Assembly (NCBI GenBank): GCA_002305725.1 | Contig: DBQM01000042.1 | Location: 1 to 9,051, forward strand | Reading direction: 5' to 3' | DNA: 9,051 bases | DNA from: Ruminococcus sp. UBA1394 | GTDB taxonomy: Bacteria > Bacillota > Clostridia > Oscillospirales > Ruminococcaceae | Made by a program: the position numbers and the translations under genes | Notes under the pieces: generated by a model | Database searches by the model: none | What the model was told of the DNA's origin: nothing | Seen by the model: the letters and a program-made list of their open reading frames with translations, nothing else | Shown here: one piece after another, positions 1-6,721 of the stretch | Layout: each line of letters begins with the position of its first letter | Position numbering within the stretch: position 1 is the stretch's first letter

Positions 1-138
1 TCGCCCCCCGGATTGCATAAAAATTTCGCAGGCATACTGGCGTATGTCAAGAAATTTTTGTGTGATATGACGGGAAATCTGCAAGCAGATGTGTGGCAAA
101 AGCGATAGCTGCTAATTGTGCGGTGTTGCCTATAATAT
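1..138. repeat. Palindromic extragenic element with three stem-loops
   Basis: This stretch is dense in inverted repeats. A long hairpin has perfect 9-base outer arms at 19-27 and 51-59, and an inner 7-pair stem (31-37 with 42-48, one G-T pair) closing a TGGC loop. A second palindrome, ATCTGC/GCAGAT, lies at 77-82 and 85-90. A third pair, GGCAA/TTGCC, lies at 95-99 and 126-130, with a small AGC/GCT stem at 101-110 inside it. Forward frame 1 is open from the window edge to a TAG at 106-108, and one reverse frame is open across the whole stretch. Both are more likely by-products of a repeated palindromic element than genes, though the tail of an upstream gene in 1-108 cannot be excluded. Repeat status is inferred; only one copy is visible. 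Confidence 0.5.
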
Positions 139-140
139 AT

Positions 141-145
141 GGTGG
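141..145 (+). promoter_or_regulatory. Weak ribosome binding site deciding the dacF-like start
   Basis: GGTGG lies five bases before the ATG at 151. The in-frame ATG at 139 has no purine-rich sequence at the right distance upstream, so 151 is preferred. The site is weaker than the AAGGAGG-type sites of the other genes. Confidence 0.45.
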
Positions 146-150
146 TAAAC

Positions 151-1284
151 ATGGTAAAAAAATTATTCCGTCTCTTTGCAGCTGCTGTTATGGCCTGCTG
201 TATGGTTTTCAGCGTATATGCTGAGGAATCTGTACCCCAATACGAAATGAAAACTCTGCTTATGGAGGCAGAAACAGGCACAGTCATAAAACACAGCGGA
301 GGCTATGACAGGACGGCACAGGGTACCCTTAATAAGCTTATGACTGTTCTGCTTGCTGCAGAGGAAATAGAATGCGGAAATCTTTCCATGGACAGTGTGC
401 TGACTGCAAGCTCAAACGCCAACTCCCAGAAAGGCGCTGTTGTGTGGCTTATGGCAGGAGAAAACATAACTGTTGAGGAACTGCTGAAATCAATCATTAT
501 CGGCAACGCAAATGACGCTTCAATGGTGATTGCCGAGGAAATCGGCGGCACAGAGGAAGAATTTGTGGGTATGATGAACGCAAGGGCATTCGAACTGGGT
601 ATGAGGAACACAGTTTTCAGAAATGCTGCCGGATATGACTGCGACGGTCAGTATTCCACAGCTTACGATATTGCGCTGCTTTGCCGTGAACTTCTGAAAC
701 ACGATTTTCTTTATCCTTTTATGAATACATGGATAGACGACGTGAGAAACGGGCAGACTGAGGTTGTAAATGAAAATAAACTTGTCAGAACGTATGACGG
801 AATAACCGGACTGAAAGCTTCTCATTCGGAAAAATCCGGCTATTGTCTTGCCATGGCTGCGGAGCGTGACGGAAAGAAATACATTGCAGTAGTTTTAGGT
901 TGTGCTGACGAGAATGAACGGTTTTCAGTCGGAAAATCGCTCATGGCGGACGGATTTGCTTATTTTAAGGTGACTACACCGTCCTTTTCGGGCGAATTTA
1001 TCAAGCCGATAACTGTAAGAGGCGGTCTTGACCGGGCAGTAAGCATAACAGCCGGAAGTCTTGAGGGACTTGTTGTCCCGGAAAGCGGCGGCGAAATCAG
1101 TACTGTGGTTTTTATGCCGGAATATCTTGATGCTCCTGTGAAAAAGGGGCAGAAGATAGGGTGTGTCGGGTTTTATAACGGTGATACTCTGCTTTATGAA
1201 ACTGATTTGATTACAGAAGAATCAGTAGAAAAAATATCATTTAAAAGTTCAATTTGTGTATTTTTGCACAATTTATACAAATAA
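151..1284 (+). CDS. Exported DacF-like D-alanyl-D-alanine carboxypeptidase homologue, probably catalytically altered
   Basis: This belongs to the PBP5/DacF class of secreted low-molecular-weight penicillin-binding proteins (peptidase S11), which trim the terminal D-Ala from peptidoglycan stem peptides. The N-terminus is a type I signal peptide: basic KKLFR, a hydrophobic core, and a likely cut after VYA. The transpeptidase-like domain follows, then a PBP5 C-terminal beta domain over roughly the last 100 residues. Length fits the family. Numbering from the ATG at 151, the usual SxxK is Thr59-Leu-Asn-Lys62, so the serine nucleophile is replaced by threonine (codon ACC at 325-327). SxN is Asn119-Ala-Asn121, and KTG is Lys222-Ala-Ser224. 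The lysines and the motif-2 asparagine remain. The surroundings NDA and GYC are typical, so the alignment is secure. The frame is intact, which argues for a retained non-canonical protein or pseudoenzyme rather than decay. The alternative start is 139. No convincing own promoter was seen, and no clear terminator follows. Confidence 0.85.
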   Translation: MVKKLFRLFAAAVMACCMVFSVYAEESVPQYEMKTLLMEAETGTVIKHSGGYDRTAQGTLNKLMTVLLAAEEIECGNLSMDSVLTASSNANSQKGAVVWLMAGENITVEELLKSIIIGNANDASMVIAEEIGGTEEEFVGMMNARAFELGMRNTVFRNAAGYDCDGQYSTAYDIALLCRELLKHDFLYPFMNTWIDDVRNGQTEVVNENKLVRTYDGITGLKASHSEKSGYCLAMAAERDGKKYIAVVLGCADENERFSVGKSLMADGFAYFKVTTPSFSGEFIKPITVRGGLDRAVSITAGSLEGLVVPESGGEISTVVFMPEYLDAPVKKGQKIGCVGFYNGDTLLYETDLITEESVEKISFKSSICVFLHNLYK

Positions 1285-1328
1285 TAGAAGACAAAACTGT
1301 ATCAACTAAACAATAATCAAGTTTTGCC

Positions 1329-1357
1329 TTGAAAAGTTGACAGAAATATAGTAAAAT
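1329..1357 (+). promoter_or_regulatory. Sigma-A promoter of pgi
   Basis: TTGAAA (1329-1334) and TAAAAT (1352-1357) are separated by 17 bases. Each box has five of six consensus bases. The expected transcription start is near 1364, leaving a leader of about 67 bases. An overlapping TTGCCT-N17-TATAGT pair (1324-1352) is a poorer alternative. A perfect TTGACA at 1337-1342 has only TAAGAG at the right distance. Confidence 0.6.
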
Positions 1358-1381
1358 GTTAAGAGTAAGAATATGAAATGA

Positions 1382-1406
1382 GAAATATGCCCTGACGGCT
1401 TTTTTC
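1382..1406 (+). promoter_or_regulatory. Hairpin with T-run in the pgi leader
   Basis: GCC (1389-1391) and GGC (1397-1399) form a short stem over a five-base loop. Flanking GAAA and TTTC can extend it across a three-base internal loop. Six T residues follow directly at 1400-1405. It lies between the predicted transcription start and the pgi ribosome binding site, so it could be a weak attenuator or a leftover terminator of the upstream gene. The stem is short and could be chance. Confidence 0.3.
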
Positions 1407-1430
1407 ATTGTTGTCTGGAGGAAACTTAAA

Positions 1431-2765
1431 ATGTCTTTAAAGCTTAACAGCAAGTATGTAGCAAAATTTGTTAATGAAGATGAAATGACCGGTATTAAAT
1501 CACAGGTTGAGGCCGCTGCAAAGGTTCTTCATGACAGAACTGGTCTTGGAAATGATTTTCTTGGCTGGCTGGATCTGCCTGTAGATTATGATAAAGAAGA
1601 ATTTGCAAGAATCAAGGCTGCCGCTGAAAAAATAAAGAAGACTGCTGACGTGCTCATCGTTATCGGTATCGGCGGTTCTTACCTTGGTGCAAGAGCAGCA
1701 ATCGAACTGCTCAAATCCCCGTTCTATAACAATATGAAAAAGGATACTCCTGATATTTATTATGTAGGAAACAACATCAACCCGACATATCTTCAGGAAG
1801 TACTTTCAATATGTGAGGGCAGAGATATTGCAGTCAATGTAATTTCAAAGTCAGGTACAACAACAGAACCTGCTCTTGCTTTCAGAATTTTCAAAAAGCT
1901 TGTTGAAGACAAGTACGGCCGTGACGGCGCAAAGGACAGAATTTTCTGCACAACTGACAAGGCAAAGGGAACTTTAAAGAGCCTTGCAGATACAGAGGGC
2001 TACGAAACATTCGTTATTCCTGACGATGTAGGCGGACGTTTCTCAGTTCTGACAGCCGTAGGACTTCTCCCGATTGCTGTTGCAGGCTGTGACATTGACG
2101 CACTTATGAAGGGTGCTGCACAGGCAAGAGAAGCATTTATGGCTGATTTTGACAATAACGACTGCTACAAGTATGCCGCACTGAGAAATATTCTTCACCG
2201 CAAGGGCAAGGCAGTTGAACTCATGGTTTCATACGACCCTGCATTCTGCATGATGTCAGAGTGGTACAAGCAGCTTTTCGGCGAGAGCGAAGGCAAAGAC
2301 AACAAGGGCATCTTCCCTGCATCAGTTGTATTCTCAACCGACCTGCACTCAATGGGACAGTTCATTCAGGACGGTTCAAGAGTAATGTTTGAAACTGTTG
2401 TTGACATAAAGAAGCCAAAGCAGGATCTTTTCCTTGAAAACGATGCTGAAAATCTTGACGGACTTAACTTCCTCACAAACCAGAATATGTCTGTTGTAAA
2501 CAGAAAGGCATTTGAGGGAACAGTTCTTGCTCACACAGAGGGCGGAGTTCCTAACATCATTCTGGAACTTGATGAAATAAACGAAGAAAATCTTGGATAC
2601 ATGATCTATTTCTTTGAAAAGGCATGTGCAGTATCAGGTTATGTTCTGGGTGTAAATCCGTTCAACCAGCCGGGCGTTGAGAGCTACAAGTCAAATATGT
2701 TTGCACTTCTCGGCAAGCCGGGCTATGAAGACCGCAAGGAAGAACTTGAGGCAAAATTAGGTTAA
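1431..2765 (+). CDS. pgi: Glucose-6-phosphate isomerase
   Basis: This cytoplasmic enzyme interconverts glucose 6-phosphate and fructose 6-phosphate in glycolysis and gluconeogenesis. At 444 residues it is the typical bacillus/clostridial short form with two SIS (sugar isomerase) domains. Visible family motifs include GIGGSYLGARAA (79-90), SKSGTTTEPA (139-148) for phosphate binding, GGRFSVLT (201-208), GESEGKDNKGIFP (284-296), TDLHSMGQ (303-310) and the C-terminal QPGVESYKSNMFALLGKPG. Glu285, His306 and Lys420 fall at the positions expected for the catalytic base, ring-opening and C-terminal active-site residues. The start is set by GGAGG at 1417-1421, nine bases upstream. About 28 of 37 lysines use AAG, whereas der is roughly balanced, suggesting high expression. 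It has its own promoter at 1329-1357, and no terminator was seen before the next gene 89 bases on. Confidence 0.97.
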   Translation: MSLKLNSKYVAKFVNEDEMTGIKSQVEAAAKVLHDRTGLGNDFLGWLDLPVDYDKEEFARIKAAAEKIKKTADVLIVIGIGGSYLGARAAIELLKSPFYNNMKKDTPDIYYVGNNINPTYLQEVLSICEGRDIAVNVISKSGTTTEPALAFRIFKKLVEDKYGRDGAKDRIFCTTDKAKGTLKSLADTEGYETFVIPDDVGGRFSVLTAVGLLPIAVAGCDIDALMKGAAQAREAFMADFDNNDCYKYAALRNILHRKGKAVELMVSYDPAFCMMSEWYKQLFGESEGKDNKGIFPASVVFSTDLHSMGQFIQDGSRVMFETVVDIKKPKQDLFLENDAENLDGLNFLTNQNMSVVNRKAFEGTVLAHTEGGVPNIILELDEINEENLGYMIYFFEKACAVSGYVLGVNPFNQPGVESYKSNMFALLGKPGYEDRKEELEAKLG

Positions 2766-2854
2766 TAATGGAAACTCAATAACATTCACGTTGTTGAAAT
2801 GCATTATGATATACAGCAAAAATAAGTCATTCGCATGACGGAAGGAGTTTATAA

Positions 2855-3262
2855 ATGATTAAGCTTATAACAGGTAAGAAGGGTACAGGAAAAACTAAGA
2901 TTCTTATTGATATGATTAATGAATCAGTAAAATCAACAAACGGTGATCTGATCTGCGTTGAAAAGGGCGCAAAGCTTACATACGATATCAGCTACAAGGT
3001 AAGACTTGTTGACGCTGAACGTTTCAATATTTCCGGATATGATGCTTTCTATGGTTTCGTAGCTGGTATGCTTGCCGGAAACTACGATATCAAGGAAATC
3101 TTTGTTGATTCAATTCTTAAAATCGGCGGTGCTGACCTTGACGAATTCGGTATTATGCTTGACAAGCTTGACAAGCTGACAGGTGATGATACACAGATCG
3201 TGTTCACAGTTTCTGCTGATAACGAAGAAATGCCTGCAAGCGTTACAAAATTTGTTGACTGA
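2855..3262 (+). CDS. Small orphan P-loop ATP-binding protein of unknown function
   Basis: This 135-residue protein begins almost directly with a Walker A motif, GKKGTGKT at residues 7-14. A hydrophobic strand ending in aspartate (IFVD, 82-85) is a plausible Walker B, and IVFTVS (115-120) looks like the next core strand. This is a minimal P-loop NTPase core without an added catalytic, DNA-binding or membrane domain. No signal peptide or transmembrane segment is seen. I know similar proteins only as hypothetical ATP-binding proteins in Clostridia, so no function is assigned. The start is supported by AAGGAG (2842-2847), seven bases upstream. A five-pair GTCAT/ATGAC hairpin at 2826-2839 sits just before that site. 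Lysine codons favour AAG (10 of 14), as in pgi, and the two genes may be co-transcribed. Length fits a complete single domain; truncation of a larger ATPase is possible but the frame is clean. Confidence 0.8.
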   Translation: MIKLITGKKGTGKTKILIDMINESVKSTNGDLICVEKGAKLTYDISYKVRLVDAERFNISGYDAFYGFVAGMLAGNYDIKEIFVDSILKIGGADLDEFGIMLDKLDKLTGDDTQIVFTVSADNEEMPASVTKFVD

Positions 3263-3273
3263 TAAAAAAACTA

Positions 3274-3302
3274 TTGACAATATCAGCAATTTTGTATATA
3301 AT
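3274..3302 (+). promoter_or_regulatory. Consensus sigma-A promoter of yceD-rpmF
   Basis: TTGACA (3274-3279) and TATAAT (3297-3302) match consensus exactly with the ideal 17-base spacer. A second overlapping TATAAT follows at 3302-3307. The expected transcription start is near 3309, about 27 bases before the yceD ATG. This is the strongest promoter in the window, fitting a ribosomal protein operon. Confidence 0.88.
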
Positions 3303-3335
3303 ATAATTTGTGATGCTTAAAGGGGAATAAACACT

Positions 3336-3785
3336 ATGGTTGCAGATTTAAGGCGCATTTTCAATACTGTCGGAATGAAGCAGGAATTTGATTCTACAAT
3401 TCCAGGCTCTGAATTTCCTGAGAATGACAGCTATTCATTTGATGGTGATGTTGCAGTTTCCGGCTGTTTCTATAATCGTGCCGATGTTGTCCATTTGGAT
3501 TATTCCGTAAAGTTTACATTAAATATCGTCTGCGACAGATGCCTTAAAGAACTCAAAAGAGATTATTCCTTTGATTTTAAGCGCATTGTTGTAAAAAATG
3601 TCAATTCGGATAATGATGAATATATTGTTGCCGAAAATGACAGGGTCGATGTAAATGAGATTGCTCTTTCGGACCTTCTTTTGTCACTGCCGACAAAAAT
3701 GCTTTGTTCTGATGACTGTGCAGGACTGTGTCCTGTCTGCGGCTGTGATCTGAACGAGTCCGGGTGTAATTGCCAAAAAAACTGA
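3336..3785 (+). CDS. yceD: YceD/DUF177 family protein (23S rRNA accumulation)
   Basis: Proteins of this family are encoded next to rpmF across bacteria and in E. coli affect 23S rRNA accumulation; the molecular activity is unclear. At 149 residues this one has typical length. Cys66-x2-Cys69 lies mid-protein. A C-terminal cysteine cluster (124, 128, 132, 135, 137, 144, 146), in the pattern CxxxCxxLCPxCGC...CNC, probably binds zinc and is typical of Gram-positive members. The acidic middle (about 89-106) is poorly structured. The ribosome binding site AAAGGGGA (3319-3326) lies nine bases before the ATG. The stop is 27 bases before rpmF and no terminator separates them, so both share the promoter at 3274-3302. 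Confidence 0.88.
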   Translation: MVADLRRIFNTVGMKQEFDSTIPGSEFPENDSYSFDGDVAVSGCFYNRADVVHLDYSVKFTLNIVCDRCLKELKRDYSFDFKRIVVKNVNSDNDEYIVAENDRVDVNEIALSDLLLSLPTKMLCSDDCAGLCPVCGCDLNESGCNCQKN

Positions 3786-3812
3786 GCTTGAAAGCTTTAA
3801 GGAGGTGCCGGA

Positions 3813-3998
3813 ATGGCTGTACCAAAGAGAAAAACTTCCAAGGCAAGACGTGATAAAAGACGTTCAGCAGTATGGAAGCTTGATGCACCTGCATTCAGCA
3901 GATGTGATAATTGTGGTGAGTTAAAAGCTCCACATAAGGTTTGCAAGAATTGCGGATTCTACAAGGGCGTTGAGGTTATCAAGATGGATGCCGAGTAA
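3813..3998 (+). CDS. rpmF: 50S ribosomal protein L32
   Basis: This small basic component of the large ribosomal subunit has 61 residues, full length for the family. It begins with the characteristic AVPKRKTSKARRDKRRS segment, which contacts rRNA. It is the zinc-ribbon (C+) type, with Cys31-x2-Cys34 and Cys44-x2-Cys47. The ribosome binding site AAGGAGGTG at 3799-3807 is close to full anti-Shine-Dalgarno complementarity, five bases from the ATG. It follows yceD in the usual order. The commonly associated plsX/fab genes do not follow; a terminator does. Confidence 0.97.
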   Translation: MAVPKRKTSKARRDKRRSAVWKLDAPAFSRCDNCGELKAPHKVCKNCGFYKGVEVIKMDAE

Positions 3999-4011
3999 TG
4001 CTCTGCAAGGA

Positions 4012-4048
4012 GGAGAGGAGGAGCAAAATCCTTCTCTCCTTTTATTTT
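4012..4048 (+). terminator. Intrinsic terminator after rpmF
   Basis: An 11-pair stem (4012-4022 with 4029-4039, one G-T pair) over a six-base loop GCAAAA is followed by TTTTATTTT. It starts 13 bases after the rpmF stop. Its T-tract ends only 18 bases before the next start codon, so the downstream genes may rely on partial readthrough. Confidence 0.85.
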
Positions 4049-4066
4049 AAATGAAAGGTAAAAGCT

Positions 4067-5368
4067 ATGGTTGAGATAAAAGGTGTTGCAAAGCATTCTC
4101 CTGCAAGCAGGTCTGATTTACAAAAGGGAGATTGCCTTATTTCGATAAATGACAATATTATTGACGATGTTCTTGACTATATGTTTTATGCGGCTGAATC
4201 CAGGCTTAAACTTGTTTTAAAGCGTGATGACGAAAATTTCGAGGTGAATATAAGAAAAGGCGAGTATGACGATCTGGGGCTTGAATTTGAAAGCTTCCTT
4301 ATGGACAACAAGAAGTCCTGTCATAACAAATGCGTTTTCTGCTTTATTGACCAGATGCCGCCGGATATGCGTGAAACTCTTTACTTTAAAGATGATGACG
4401 CACGCCTTTCTTTTTTACAGGGAAATTATGTTACTCTGACAAATCTTAAACAGCATGATATTGACAGGATCATAAAAATGAAACTCAATATAAATGTGTC
4501 GGTTCATACTACCAATCCAGAACTCAGATGCAAAATGATGAACAACCGATTTGCCGGAGAAACTTTAAAATATCTGAGACAGATGACTGATGCCGGAATA
4601 AAGCTGAATTGTCAGATTGTACTCTGCCCCGGACTGAATGACGGTGACGAGCTGCGAAGAACTCTTACCGATCTGGGCAGCATGATGCCGAACATTCAGA
4701 GCGTTGCGGTTGTGCCGGTGGGACTTTCAAAGTTCAGAGAGAATCTTTACCCGCTTGAACTTTTTAACAAGGAATCCGCCTCGGCAGCAATTGACCTTAT
4801 TGGTGAATTTCAGCAGAGATTTCTTGAACAGTATGACACACGTCTGGTTTTCCCGTCAGATGAATTTTATCTGATTGCTGAAAGGAGGCTGCCCGACGCT
4901 GAATATTATGAGGAATACCCGCAGTATGAAAACGGTGTCGGAATGCTGCGTTCTCTCAATGATGAGTTTGAATCGGCAATGAAGCTTTTTGACGAGGAAA
5001 TTGAGCCAAGGCGTGTTTCCATAGCAACGGGATATTCTGCCTATAAAAATATGCTTGAGCTTGCTCAGAAAGCGGAAAGTCATGTAAAGAATTTAAAATG
5101 TGATGTTTACAAGATAAGAAATGATTTTTTCGGGGAAACTATAACTGTCACCGGTCTTATTACGGCAAAGGATCTGATAAGCCAGCTTAAAGGTGTGGAT
5201 TTAGGCGATGAACTGCTTATTTCGTCGTCAATGCTTATGCGTGACAGCAATATTTTTCTTGATGATCTGACCGTTGAAGATGTCGAAAGAGAGCTTAACG
5301 TCAAAGTTACGTCGGTAAACAATGACGGCTTTGAACTTTTCGACGCTTTGACAGGAGTTGTCTGTTAG
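4067..5368 (+). CDS. PDZ, radical-SAM and DUF512 domain protein of unknown function
   Basis: The 433-residue protein has three parts. Residues 1 to about 65 form a PDZ-like domain opening with HSPASRSDLQKGDCLISIN. A radical-SAM core follows with the iron-sulfur motif Cys85-x3-Cys89-x2-Cys92 (CHNKCVFC), which would hold the 4Fe-4S cluster that cleaves S-adenosylmethionine. From about residue 220 on lies a DUF512 C-terminal region. The downstream FIDQMPPDMRETLYFKDDD segment is typical of this family. It is predicted cytoplasmic, without signal peptide or membrane segment. The family is widespread in Clostridia and cyanobacteria as a putative FeS oxidoreductase, and its substrate is unknown to me. 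AAAGG at 4054-4058 sits eight bases upstream. der follows after 15 bases, suggesting one transcript. No promoter is visible between the terminator and this gene. Confidence 0.9.
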   Translation: MVEIKGVAKHSPASRSDLQKGDCLISINDNIIDDVLDYMFYAAESRLKLVLKRDDENFEVNIRKGEYDDLGLEFESFLMDNKKSCHNKCVFCFIDQMPPDMRETLYFKDDDARLSFLQGNYVTLTNLKQHDIDRIIKMKLNINVSVHTTNPELRCKMMNNRFAGETLKYLRQMTDAGIKLNCQIVLCPGLNDGDELRRTLTDLGSMMPNIQSVAVVPVGLSKFRENLYPLELFNKESASAAIDLIGEFQQRFLEQYDTRLVFPSDEFYLIAERRLPDAEYYEEYPQYENGVGMLRSLNDEFESAMKLFDEEIEPRRVSIATGYSAYKNMLELAQKAESHVKNLKCDVYKIRNDFFGETITVTGLITAKDLISQLKGVDLGDELLISSSMLMRDSNIFLDDLTVEDVERELNVKVTSVNNDGFELFDALTGVVC

Positions 5369-5383
5369 GAAGGAGATGGAATT

Positions 5384-6712
5384 ATGTCTTTACCAGTTGT
5401 TGCCGTTGTCGGACGTCCTAATGTTGGAAAATCAACGCTTTTCAATAAGCTTATTGGTCAGCGGCTTTCAATAGTTGAGGATACTCCCGGCGTTACAAGG
5501 GACAGAATTTACTCAAAATGTGAATGGCGTGCAAGAGAATTTATGGTAGTTGATACCGGAGGTATCGAGCCGGATTCCGATGACGTTATTCTTGCACAGA
5601 TGAGAAGACAGGCAGAGCTTGCCATAGAAAGAGCAGATGTTATCGTGCTTGTTACTGATATCAGGTGCGGCGTTACTGCAAGTGACCAGGACGTTGCGGC
5701 TATGCTTCTGAAAAGCGGAAAGCCTGTAGTTCTTGCGGTAAATAAATGCGATACCCTCGGCGAACCGCCGGTTGAGCTTTATGAATTTTATAATCTGGGG
5801 CTGGGAGAACCGTTCCCGATTTCTTCTCAGCACGGTCATGGAACAGGTGACCTGCTTGACGAGATCTTTAAATATTTTCCGGAGGATAAAACGGAGGATT
5901 ATGACGAGGAATATATCAAGGTTGCTGTTATCGGCAAGCCAAATGTTGGAAAATCCTCTCTTGTCAATAAAATTTCCGGTGAGGAAAGGGCGATTGTTTC
6001 GGATATCGCCGGAACTACCCGTGACGCAACAGACAGTGTTATTGAAAATGAATACGGCAAATTCGTGTTCATTGACACAGCCGGAATAAGAAAAAAATCA
6101 AAGGTAAATGAAAAAATCGAGCATTACAGCGTACTGCGTGCCTATATGGCAGTAGACAGGGCGGATGTCTGCGTTATCGTTATTGATGCAGAGGTAGGTT
6201 TTACTGAACAGGATTCAAAGATTGCAGGATATGCCCACGAACAGGGAAAGGCTTCCATAGTTGCTGTAAATAAGTGGGATGCGATAGAAAAGAACGATAA
6301 TACCATGAAAGAGTACCAGACAAAGCTTGAAAATGATTTCAGCTTTATGTCTTATGTGCCGTTTATTTTCATTTCCGCAAAGACCGGTCAGCGAATCAAC
6401 AAGCTTTTTGAGATGATAAAATATGTCAGTGAGCAGAATTCAATCAGAATTTCCACAGGTATGCTCAACGATGTTCTTGCATATGCTACTACAAGAGTTC
6501 AGCCGCCGTCGGACAAGGGCAGACGTCTTAAAATCTACTACATGACCCAGGCGTCAACCAAACCGCCGACCTTTGTAACCTTTGTCAACCGTGCCGACCT
6601 GTTCCATTTTTCATATCAAAGGTATCTTGAAAATCAGATAAGGGCGACATTTGGTCTTTCGGGTACTCCTGTGAGATTTGTTATCAGAGAAAGAAACGAC
6701 AAGGATAAATAA
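5384..6712 (+). CDS. der: Ribosome biogenesis GTPase Der (EngA)
   Basis: Der is an essential tandem GTPase needed for maturation of the 50S ribosomal subunit. Both G domains are complete. The first has GRPNVGKST (10-18), DTGG (57-60) and NKCD (120-123). The second has GKPNVGKSS (184-192), DTAG (231-234) and NKWD (296-299). An acidic linker (EDKTEDYDEEY) separates them, and a KH-like RNA-binding domain occupies the last ~90 residues (YMTQASTKPPTFVTFVN, ending in a basic/acidic tail). Its 442 residues match the family. AAGGAG at 5370-5375 is eight bases from the ATG. The stop TAA overlaps the plsY ribosome binding site, implying translational coupling. Lysine codons are evenly split, unlike pgi. 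Confidence 0.97.
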   Translation: MSLPVVAVVGRPNVGKSTLFNKLIGQRLSIVEDTPGVTRDRIYSKCEWRAREFMVVDTGGIEPDSDDVILAQMRRQAELAIERADVIVLVTDIRCGVTASDQDVAAMLLKSGKPVVLAVNKCDTLGEPPVELYEFYNLGLGEPFPISSQHGHGTGDLLDEIFKYFPEDKTEDYDEEYIKVAVIGKPNVGKSSLVNKISGEERAIVSDIAGTTRDATDSVIENEYGKFVFIDTAGIRKKSKVNEKIEHYSVLRAYMAVDRADVCVIVIDAEVGFTEQDSKIAGYAHEQGKASIVAVNKWDAIEKNDNTMKEYQTKLENDFSFMSYVPFIFISAKTGQRINKLFEMIKYVSEQNSIRISTGMLNDVLAYATTRVQPPSDKGRRLKIYYMTQASTKPPTFVTFVNRADLFHFSYQRYLENQIRATFGLSGTPVRFVIRERNDKDK

Positions 6713-6721
6713 GGTGCTGAC

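Noticed and set aside
1..108. Partial upstream gene ending with TAG at 106-108
   Set aside because: The same bases form long palindromes and are also open on the other strand. No recognisable protein motif is seen.
131..136. TATAAT just before the dacF-like gene as a -10 box
   Set aside because: No acceptable -35 box lies 16-18 bases upstream, and the resulting start would fall within about ten bases of the start codon.
303..611. Antisense open frames under the dacF-like gene and others under der, plsY, gpsA and DUF512
   Set aside because: They lie wholly within strongly supported genes, and none has a recognisable motif.
1292..1326. CAAAACT/AGTTTTG inverted repeat as a terminator of the dacF-like gene
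   Set aside because: Seven AT-rich pairs over a 21-base loop and no T-tract; it also runs to the edge of the pgi promoter.
2785..2814. TTCACG-N18-TATACA with TG extension as a separate promoter for the P-loop gene
   Set aside because: Both boxes match only four of six positions; readthrough from pgi is as likely.
3259..3286. CTGATA/TATCAG inverted repeat as a terminator or operator before yceD
   Set aside because: Six AT-rich pairs over a 16-base loop without a T-run; expected by chance in this sequence.
5772..6089. Second + strand frame inside der
   Set aside because: It overlaps conserved der GTPase sequence out of frame, without a ribosome binding site or recognisable domain.
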